Below are positions 24,506 through 30,428 of a DNA stretch of 32,797 bases, piece after piece. The translations under genes were made by a program, and so were the position numbers. Source of the DNA: Candidatus Caenarcanales bacterium (lineage in GTDB: Bacteria; Cyanobacteriota; Vampirovibrionia; Caenarcaniphilales; Caenarcanaceae); assembly GCA_030065015.1 (NCBI GenBank), contig JASJDU010000008.1, positions 1 to 32,797 on the forward strand. Reading direction: 5' to 3'. Every line of letters starts with the position of its first letter. Position 1 is the first letter of the stretch. Below the pieces are notes generated by a model. That model saw nothing but the letters and a program-made list of their open reading frames with translations. It was not told where the DNA came from and did no database searches.

Positions 24506-25687
24506 CTACTCAGCCTTATCTAAAGACATAAATTTTTTCATTAAGGCATCAAATTTATTTTCGGAATAAATGTTTGTATCCTCAAGATTCTCAACAATCA
24601 TAAATTCACCATTTCCACATTTAATAATATTTAAATTGCCGCTCAGCTCAAGTGTTTCATAATTACAGCCTTTATTTTGTCGTTTCACAGTCATTAAAGT
24701 TTGTTTAGCTTGATTTCTTTGTTTGAATTTTCTTTTATGTGTTTTAATTGCAAGCTTATTCTGTTTTAAGAATTGACTGGGAAGATAGTCTACCGGTCTA
24801 CCAAAATTAACGTTTTGGGCACTTTGTAAATAAGAATTCACGACTGCTATTACCTCTCCCTTTTCATTGAAAATAGGCCCACCACTACTTCCATTGGAGA
24901 TTGGCGTTGTGTATTGAATCATTGCCCCCAAGAATTTATGAATTTTAGGTTGTTCTTTTTTTAAATTTTCAAAAAGGAACATTGAGTTTTCCTTTTTTAT
25001 TACCAAATCCAGATTATTGAAAATGACGTTGTCACCACGCTGTCTATCTATTATTGCCAACCTGTTATTTTCACATTTAAACAGATCTAACCCCTCTTCG
25101 GAATTGCTTGATGCTAGAGAACAATCCTTATTAAATTGCTTAAAAAATTCTTTTTCTCCAATAACTTTAGGATTATCTTTGTCATAAATTGGTGAATAAG
25201 GTTCATCTCTCTCGGATACAAATCTTTCTCTTATTGAACTTAATAAGCCTTTAGCCAATGTACTTTCGAGTCCCCCAACTTCCAAACCTTTAGGATAAGA
25301 AATTATGGCTAGGCTTTCCCCAACAGAAGAATCTTTGTAACTAGAGAGGGGGATGGGTTTAAAGTGAGCTCCTTCAACTTTTAAGATTGCGAGATCAAGA
25401 TCTTTATCCTTCCATACAACTTTTTTCACAAGATGAATTTGTTTTTTTGAGCTAATGAGTAATAACTCCTCAGCATTTTCAATAATATGCCAAGCAGTTA
25501 AAAAAGAACCCTTTGCATCTATAGCAAAGGCGGTACCAGTTGATACCTCGTTTTTCTTTTCTCTTGCTAATAAAAGAAGTACAGAATCTCTTGATTCTTT
25601 GTAAATATCTTTCAGGTTTTTAGGTTGCGAAGGTTGAGCCAACAAGCTAAAAAGCAGAAGTAACCCTACTAGTAAACTCACCCCCAT
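24506..25687 (-). CDS. Secreted trypsin-like (HtrA-related) serine protease without PDZ domain
   Basis: The start ATG 25687 is fixed by a strong ribosome-binding site (GAGGGGAGAG, ending three bases before it) and by the signal peptide or anchor it creates (MGVSLLVGLLLLFSLLAQPS). A TTG 81 bases upstream would add residues before this signal. The protein then has 393 residues. The triad is visible: H67 in FLTAWHIIENA, D98 in KDLDLAILKV and S268 in ISNGSSGGPIFNEKG. Between the Asp and Ser lies an extra segment of about 105 residues (147-255) rich in charged residues, with two cysteines that could pair. No PDZ domain follows; the C-terminus is basic and ends with a short beta-rich tail. It precedes the large unknown gene by 84 bases. 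Confidence 0.83.
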   Translation of the reverse strand: MGVSLLVGLLLLFSLLAQPSQPKNLKDIYKESRDSVLLLLAREKKNEVSTGTAFAIDAKGSFLTAWHIIENAEELLLISSKKQIHLVKKVVWKDKDLDLAILKVEGAHFKPIPLSSYKDSSVGESLAIISYPKGLEVGGLESTLAKGLLSSIRERFVSERDEPYSPIYDKDNPKVIGEKEFFKQFNKDCSLASSNSEEGLDLFKCENNRLAIIDRQRGDNVIFNNLDLVIKKENSMFLFENLKKEQPKIHKFLGAMIQYTTPISNGSSGGPIFNEKGEVIAVVNSYLQSAQNVNFGRPVDYLPSQFLKQNKLAIKTHKRKFKQRNQAKQTLMTVKRQNKGCNYETLELSGNLNIIKCGNGEFMIVENLEDTNIYSENKFDALMKKFMSLDKAE

Positions 25688-25699
25688 TACTCTCCCCTC

Positions 25700-25717
25700 T
25701 GCGGTCCTCAGACCGCA
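25700..25717 (-). promoter_or_regulatory. 5'-UTR hairpin next to the protease ribosome-binding site
   Basis: In the protease mRNA a perfect 7-bp stem, TGCGGTC/GACCGCA, with a 4-base loop (TGAG) ends directly at the ribosome-binding site GAGGGGAG. It is GC-rich in an AT-rich region and lies 13-30 bases before the start codon. It could modulate translation or mRNA stability. No poly-T follows, so it is not a terminator in that direction. Confidence 0.6.
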
Positions 25718-25926
25718 ATACAAATACACACATTTGCATAATCCCCAATTAAGGATTTTTTCTAACAAAATACGCTGAAAAGCTTATCTTCCTAGGGTTT
25801 ACCAATAGTTTTTGAGATTCCAAAACCCCTATAACCAAAGATAATAGAAAACTACTTTAAAAAAACATCTGCTAGTTTCTTACTTTCTTATAGGTTATAC
25901 TGCAAAACACTATAGACTCTAACCTT

Positions 25927-26349
25927 ATGAATTTTGACTTAAATGCCCTTAAAACACCTTTTCTTATTTCTTTAGGGGCAGTATTCGGTGCTTTAAGTAG
26001 ACATTATATTGGTTGGCTGTTTCAAAGATTTGAGGGGGTTTTCCCGCAAGGTACTTTGTTTATAAATTTGACTGGTTGTTTTTTGGCTGGCTTAATTGTC
26101 GCTTTGTTGATTGGTACAACACAACCAAGAGTCGAAGAGTTTAGAACTTTTTTTGTTGTTGGATTTTTAGGGTCATACACAACTTTTTCGGCTTATGCTT
26201 TGCAATCGGTACTACTTTTAAAGTCTGAGAATTACCTTCAAGCTTTTATTTATTGGTTTGGAAGTTGTAGCTTAGGAGTTATTAGCGTTCTGCTAGGGTT
26301 TTTAACAATAAACTTTTTGAAAGATCTATCTAACTTTGCAAAGAACTAA
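25927..26349 (+). CDS. crcB: Fluoride ion channel CrcB/Fluc
   Basis: This 140-residue protein has four transmembrane helices. It shows the family motifs LGAVFGALSRHYIG (residues 16-29), PQGTLFINLTGCFLAGL with the conserved Asn of the N-x-x-G pore motif, and VVGFLGSYTTFSAYALQ with the T-T-F-S segment that lines the fluoride path. Fluc channels work as antiparallel dimers and export fluoride from the cytoplasm. The N-terminus is about 12 residues longer than usual (MNFDLNALKTPF). A TATACT box lies about 30 bases upstream of the start. I looked for the fluoride riboswitch consensus in the leader and do not see it. Confidence 0.93.
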   Translation: MNFDLNALKTPFLISLGAVFGALSRHYIGWLFQRFEGVFPQGTLFINLTGCFLAGLIVALLIGTTQPRVEEFRTFFVVGFLGSYTTFSAYALQSVLLLKSENYLQAFIYWFGSCSLGVISVLLGFLTINFLKDLSNFAKN

Positions 26350-26755
26350 GTTTGAAAAAATTTTGGAAAGCAGGAAAAATTCCTTAGACTTAGGCTAATG
26401 ATGAAGGGGATAGAAAAAGCCGAGAAATGAAGTAAGTTATAATGAAACACAATAAGCCGTATGTGGGGAGAGGTTATCAAAATTGAAACTTTGCATTCGA
26501 TTCAACCGTTTCAGCACAACTTATCATCAAATCCCGGCGTCTCAATAAGGTTCACAACCTAGTTTTCTACCTTACAGCCTTCACTTATTTATTACCCATT
26601 TCACTCTTTCATCTACACTGCTTTCAGTTAAATATATGTAAGAGAGTAATCCTCAGTTCAAATGTCTTTATTTCTACTTTAAAAAGAGATATTCAAACAA
26701 ACAGTATTGATAACAAGCGGTTTCTAAAAGGCAAAATTAAATCACATTTTTCTAT
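26350..26755. other. 406-bp gap after crcB, containing a possible tiny transcription unit
   Basis: No gene of ordinary size occurs here. On the plus strand a perfect TATAAT (26438-26443) is followed by GTGGGGAGAGG (26463-26473), a 21-codon frame beginning TTG 26483, and a short hairpin with a T-run at 26548-26566. The remaining bases (26567-26755) are pyrimidine-rich on the plus strand, with no clear structure. I see no known structured RNA (RNase P, SRP, tmRNA or 6S signatures). Confidence 0.4.
26483..26548 (+). CDS. Possible 21-residue peptide gene
   Basis: The frame starts at TTG 26483, nine bases after a strong ribosome-binding site GGGGAGAGG, the same motif that precedes the exoprotein gene at 29331. 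It encodes MKLCIRFNRFSTTYHQIPAS followed by Q and TAA. A TATAAT box lies 40 bases upstream of the start. AGGTT-CAC-AACCT plus TTTT begins inside the stop codon and could terminate transcription, though the stem is only 5 bp. The -35 region is poor and the peptide resembles nothing I know. The whole could instead be a small RNA or a remnant leader. Confidence 0.25.
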   Translation: MKLCIRFNRFSTTYHQIPASQ

Positions 26756-27124
26756 TTATTCTTCTCTTTTATCAATTTCTATATTCAAAGATTTTTTTCT
26801 CACGTTAGCATGTAACCTTACCAATAAATAGAATCCTGCAAACCCTACACTAGTAAGAAGAGTTGGTATATACTGCTTGTCAAAAGCTTCCTTAATTGGA
26901 TGATTATCCCCGAGTCTTTCAACTAAAGGTGAAAATAGAATTAAGCCAAAAGGTACTCCCAGACATATACATGTACTCTTTTGAAAAGCAGTTTCTATTC
27001 TTTGCGCAAAGTCTCGATAGTCTCCCAGCACTGAAGTTGATTCAAAATCTTTTGGTTTTTTGAACAGGTAATTTACTGCCGATCTTTTCAATCTTCTTAT
27101 TTTTATTCTGGGCTCAATTCTCAT
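26756..27124 (-). CDS. Small membrane protein with two transmembrane helices, unknown function
   Basis: This 122-residue protein has a strongly basic N-terminus (RIEPRIKIRRLKRSAVNYLF). A soluble stretch follows, then two hydrophobic helices at about residues 53-70 (CICLGVPFGLILFSPLVE) and 86-103 (IPTLLTSVGFAGFYLLVR), and a charged tail (KKSLNIEIDKREE). By the positive-inside rule both ends should be cytoplasmic. I do not recognise a family. The ATG at 27124 is the only good start. The gene is divergent from the SpeD-like gene, with 86 bases between them that include TATAAT at 27170-27175 for the rightward gene. Confidence 0.6.
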   Translation of the reverse strand: MRIEPRIKIRRLKRSAVNYLFKKPKDFESTSVLGDYRDFAQRIETAFQKSTCICLGVPFGLILFSPLVERLGDNHPIKEAFDKQYIPTLLTSVGFAGFYLLVRLHANVRKKSLNIEIDKREE

Positions 27125-27210
27125 AATTATGAAAATAAAATGTACAGCAGTTATTGTATATTCACAATGTATAATCCAACTAATAAGATTAAGAGCAATT
27201 CATCAAATTC

Positions 27211-27567
27211 ATGAAAGATTTAGCACCAAGCATTAAACGCCAAAGACTGTTAATTGAAGGTTTCTATTCTGTTAATGTGAATGAACTGGTTATAAAAGAT
27301 TACTTCAATAAAATTACTGAAGACTTGAATTTGAGAATTTATTCTGAACCGATTATTTTTTCTCCAGCAGGTCTTGGGAAAGAAGGAAATCAAGGATATG
27401 ATGCTTTTGTTCCTCTAATCGATTCTGGCATTTCTTTATACGTTTGGACTAAAGAAAAGTTCTTATCAGCAATAATTTACACCTGCAAAGATTTTGCTCA
27501 AGATCAAGCTGTAAAAAGTACCAAAGATTTTTTTGAAATGAACAATTTAGAAATGGAATCTTTCTGA
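27211..27567 (+). CDS. S-adenosylmethionine decarboxylase (SpeD)-like protein with altered active site
   Basis: The 118 residues follow the short bacterial/archaeal SpeD fold. RQRLLIEGFYSVNVNELV corresponds to the opening strand and helix, SEPIIFSPAGLG to the middle strand with F-S-P, LIDSGISLYVWTKEKFLSAI to the segment normally reading ESHxxxHTWPE, and IYTCKDF to the conserved F-T-C-G. The serine that becomes the pyruvoyl group (S72) and the catalytic cysteine (C92) align. The following histidine is glycine (G73) and the processing histidine is tyrosine (Y77). True SpeD makes decarboxylated AdoMet for spermidine synthesis. This variant may process poorly, use another amino acid, or be a pseudoenzyme. 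No polyamine genes are nearby. The assignment rests on pattern matching by eye. Confidence 0.6.
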   Translation: MKDLAPSIKRQRLLIEGFYSVNVNELVIKDYFNKITEDLNLRIYSEPIIFSPAGLGKEGNQGYDAFVPLIDSGISLYVWTKEKFLSAIIYTCKDFAQDQAVKSTKDFFEMNNLEMESF

Positions 27568-27648
27568 CCGGCAAAAATCCTAAAAATATTAACCTATTCC
27601 AAGGCGAGTATATTTGAATACTTATGTAATTTATAAAAAGTTGTGAAC

Positions 27649-27724
27649 TGGAGCGGACGATGGGACTCGAACCCACGACGTTCAGCTTGGAAGGCTGACA
27701 TTCTACCAACTGAATTACGTCCGC
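27649..27724 (-). tRNA. tRNA-Gly (anticodon UCC)
   Basis: The minus strand folds as a standard tRNA. The acceptor stem GCGGACG/CGTCCGC pairs perfectly. The D-arm contains AGTTGGTAGA. Anticodon stem TCAGC/GCTGA encloses loop CTTCCAA, giving anticodon TCC. The T-arm is GTGGG-TTCGAGT-CCCAT, in which the last pair is G-T. The discriminator is U, as in bacterial tRNA-Gly. The next three bases read CCA, so the 3' end appears to be encoded, unlike in the tRNA-Leu gene of this window. Confidence 0.95.
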
Positions 27725-27809
27725 AGAATTAAGTTGTTTCTTTGAGATTGTTTATATTAGCATTTCACACTTTATTTTTATTAAGCAAAAAAGACTTGAA
27801 TGTTAAATT

Positions 27810-29114
27810 CTAAGAAGTATGACAAAGCTTATTAATTACTTCTTCAGCAGATTGAAGCGTACTTTCTTGAGAGCAGGCTTCAGTTAAATATTCACCTGCT
27901 AAAAATATATTGGAAGGCAATTTATTATTTAATCTTTGAACAAAGGATTTGATTCGGTCAAAGTTCTTTAAAGTCTGTTTAATTAATGACTGTCTTCCAC
28001 TTATATCAAATTGTTTTATAAATTTAATCTTACCCTTCGCCTTAGGAAAGAAACTTTCCAGCTCTTTTAGGCAGCTCTCACTGAGCAACTCTGAAGATTG
28101 AAATTTACCTTTTTGATCAAGAACGGTAATTGAAATAAGATGTTCTTTGCTTAATTTTGGGCGATAACAGGTTGATATATTTGTTAATTGAACTCCATTA
28201 TTAATTATTTTCTCATCGTTACCATTAATAAATATTTTTTTTCCTTCATACAAAGACTCCTGGCCAGAGAAATATAAGTTGCTATAACTCACCCTTTCAA
28301 TCTCTTCAACTGATTCCTGAAACAACTCAGCAGTAGTCTCCATTTCAGTTGCTAAAACAACATTCTTGAATGAATAAAATTTTCCATCATCCAAAAACAC
28401 TTTTACATTCTGATCGTTAGACTCAAGATTAGTTACTTTCGAATTTAAAAAGATTGACTCAGAAGGAAGTACTTTTTGAATATTTTGAGCCAACTCACCT
28501 ATTCCACAAGATGGGAGAAAAACTTTTCCTTCAGCAAAAGCTTTATAACAGAAAGCAAAATTAGAAGCTCTTACTAATAAACTATCCTCTCCAAAAACCC
28601 CTCCAAAAAAAGGCCTAGCAAAATTACTAATAAAATCTCCTGAAAAACCTCTCTTCTCAATGAATTCTCTAGCTGTAATCTCTTGCCAGTCTTTATTGTG
28701 AAGAATCTCATTGAATGAATATTGAGAAAGTTCTCTGTTAAGAAATAAGGTCTGAAGCTTATCATTAAAACTCACTAGTGGACAGAGAAAAGTTGCAATA
28801 GCATCCTGTTTTTCCTGTAAAGGATCGCTTAAGGTATAAAAATTACCATCTTTGAAAATTTTGGTGCCCGCATCAAAGTAACATGGGCTAAAATCGCTAA
28901 AAGCTTTATGAGAAAGAAGTTTCTGAAGATGAGGATAAGCGGATAGTAGCACCTGAAAGCCAACATCCAGTTTGAAAGCATCATAATCAAGTGTTTTTAA
29001 CTTTCCACCTAATTGATCTCTTTTTTCAAAAAGAATAAACTTTTTGCCCTTCCTAGCTAGCTCAAGAGCAATAGATAACCCCGCTAATCCTCCACCAATA
29101 ATTGCAGCATCCAT
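27810..29114 (-). CDS. FAD-dependent amine-oxidase/phytoene-desaturase-like oxidoreductase
   Basis: This 434-residue flavoprotein opens with the Rossmann motif DAAIIGGGLAGLSIALELAR (G-x-G-x-x-G) and the acidic residue binding the ribose in FILFEKRDQLGGKL (the GG-x-x-x-T/S-like turn). LDVGFQVLLSAYPHL follows. A central region has FARPFFGGVFGEDSL, and IFLAGEYLTEACSQESTLQS near the C-terminus is the second FAD-binding motif (G-E/D...S...A...G region). Family members oxidise carotenoids, porphyrinogens or amines. The sequence does not reveal the substrate. The gene is divergent from the exoprotein gene, with about 216 bases between the starts I prefer. There are no carotenoid or haem neighbours. 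Confidence 0.8.
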   Translation of the reverse strand: MDAAIIGGGLAGLSIALELARKGKKFILFEKRDQLGGKLKTLDYDAFKLDVGFQVLLSAYPHLQKLLSHKAFSDFSPCYFDAGTKIFKDGNFYTLSDPLQEKQDAIATFLCPLVSFNDKLQTLFLNRELSQYSFNEILHNKDWQEITAREFIEKRGFSGDFISNFARPFFGGVFGEDSLLVRASNFAFCYKAFAEGKVFLPSCGIGELAQNIQKVLPSESIFLNSKVTNLESNDQNVKVFLDDGKFYSFKNVVLATEMETTAELFQESVEEIERVSYSNLYFSGQESLYEGKKIFINGNDEKIINNGVQLTNISTCYRPKLSKEHLISITVLDQKGKFQSSELLSESCLKELESFFPKAKGKIKFIKQFDISGRQSLIKQTLKNFDRIKSFVQRLNNKLPSNIFLAGEYLTEACSQESTLQSAEEVINKLCHTS

Positions 29115-29295
29115 AAATACGCCTCTTTGATTAAAGAAGTAATCTTAAGAATATTGTGTCAAATAATCCTTTTTAAAAGTTACTTTGAATTATTTCAAAA
29201 TTTCTTAAGCCATTTTCCTAAAACTCTAGAATTAATATGTCTTTCCCTCTTGTTAGGAATTGAATGTGCGTTTTCTGTGCAAAAAAATTTAATTG

Positions 29296-29322
29296 AGGCA
29301 TTTATGCCTTTTGTGGGGAGAG
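29296..29322 (+). promoter_or_regulatory. Hairpin plus strong ribosome-binding site that sets the exoprotein start
   Basis: AGGCA-TTTA-TGCCT (29296-29309) forms a small stem-loop. Three to six bases later comes GTGGGGAGAG (29313-29322), eight bases before ATG 29331. The arrangement of hairpin then GGGGAG resembles the leader of the protease gene at 25687. It argues strongly that translation starts at 29331, not at the TTG 204 bases upstream. Confidence 0.6.
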
Positions 29323-29330
29323 AAAATATA

Positions 29331-30428
29331 ATGAGCCGTCGCCGTTGCGGCCAATTTGTTATTGGTGAGTTTTCTGGAATTAAGGATTTTGGGAGTTCCT
29401 TAGGGTTATCAATTGGTCTTTTTTGTCTTTTAAGCTTGCCAACTCATTCAATTGACATAAACAAATTGCCGGTTGTAGAAGAAGTTCAAGCCGGAAACAT
29501 AAACTTCAGTCAATCAAATAATAGCCTTACAGTCAACTCATTGAGCAGCAAGGGAATCATCAACTATCAAAGTTTTGATGTAGGCAAAAATGCAACTGTA
29601 AATTTCAACTTACCAAGCTCTGATGCGGCTATTTTAAACAGGGTAACTACTAATAACCCCTCTCAAATATACGGAAGCATCAATTCTAACGGACACGTCT
29701 TTCTAGTTAACCCAAGCGGCATACTTTTTGGTTCTTCGGCACAAGTTAACGTCGGAGGACTCACTGCAAGCACCTTAGGACTCAATAACAAAGACTTCCT
29801 AGAAGGCAATTATGTTTTCAAGAACAACACAAACGCCGGCATCAGAAATGAAGGTAACTTAAGGTCTCTTGACAAAGGCTCTATTAATTTAATTTCATCA
29901 GCGATTGAGAACACTGGAAAAATTGAAGCTCCAAATGGACAAGTGAATTTATTAGTTGGTGACTCTGTTCAACTTCATCTGGATGGAAATATTTCTATGA
30001 ATGTTGAAATAACTGAAAGCCTACAAGAAAAAGTAAACAATTTTGAGAACGCTATCTTAAACTCTGGCGAAATCACAGCTAATAGCGGGATCGTTAGACT
30101 GCAAGCAGAACTCAAAGAGGCACTTTGCAGCAATATTATTAATAATGAGGGAATAATCAAAGCAGAAGGCTTGACCGAAAACAATGGTGTCATTGAACTT
30201 ATTAGTAAAACTGGCACTCAAGATGGCCTGATAAAAAACAGGGGCAGAATATCAGCTACAAATGAACTGGGAAATGGTGGGGATGTCCTTATTCAAGGAG
30301 ATTCAGTCCTGTTAACAGCAGATTCTCAGATTGATGTTTCAGCAAAGAACAAAGGTGGTTTGATCGACTTAAAAACCAGGAAAGCTAAAAGTGGAGGAGG
30401 GGGCAACTTTCAATGCTCAGTCCTCTGA
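29331..30428 (+). CDS. Two-partner-secretion exoprotein (filamentous-haemagglutinin type), N-terminal part before a frameshift
   Basis: The start is ATG 29331, decided by GGGGAGAG eight bases upstream. The signal peptide has a basic n-region (MSRRRCGQF), extended as in large exoproteins, and a hydrophobic core GLSIGLFCLLSLPTHS near residues 25-40. Residues about 50-160 form the TPS secretion domain: GNINFSQSNNSLTVNSLSSK, GIINYQSFDVG, AILNRVTTNNPSQIYGSI, then GHVFLVNPSGILFGSSAQVN with the NPSG hallmark and VGGLTASTLGLNN. This domain is read by an outer-membrane TpsB (FhaC-type) pore. Beta-helix repeats follow (NSGEITANSG, GGDVLIQGDS). The frame stops at 30428 while the homologous reading continues one base out of phase from about 30391. 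Confidence 0.85.
   Translation: MSRRRCGQFVIGEFSGIKDFGSSLGLSIGLFCLLSLPTHSIDINKLPVVEEVQAGNINFSQSNNSLTVNSLSSKGIINYQSFDVGKNATVNFNLPSSDAAILNRVTTNNPSQIYGSINSNGHVFLVNPSGILFGSSAQVNVGGLTASTLGLNNKDFLEGNYVFKNNTNAGIRNEGNLRSLDKGSINLISSAIENTGKIEAPNGQVNLLVGDSVQLHLDGNISMNVEITESLQEKVNNFENAILNSGEITANSGIVRLQAELKEALCSNIINNEGIIKAEGLTENNGVIELISKTGTQDGLIKNRGRISATNELGNGGDVLIQGDSVLLTADSQIDVSAKNKGGLIDLKTRKAKSGGGGNFQCSVL

Noticed and set aside
25800-25926. Fluoride riboswitch in front of crcB
   Set aside because: I found no conserved GG-x-GATGG-type start or matching pseudoknot; the leader is AT-rich with no convincing stem.
29127-29330. Upstream extension of the exoprotein from TTG 29127
   Set aside because: It adds 68 residues before a good signal peptide and ignores the strong GGGGAGAG site placed eight bases before ATG 29331.
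30399-30428. prfB-like programmed +1 frameshift at CTC TGA with the upstream purine tract as stimulator
   Set aside because: In prfB the Shine-Dalgarno-like element is about three bases from the shift codon. Here the tract ends about 19 bases before it, so an indel in a base run is simpler.
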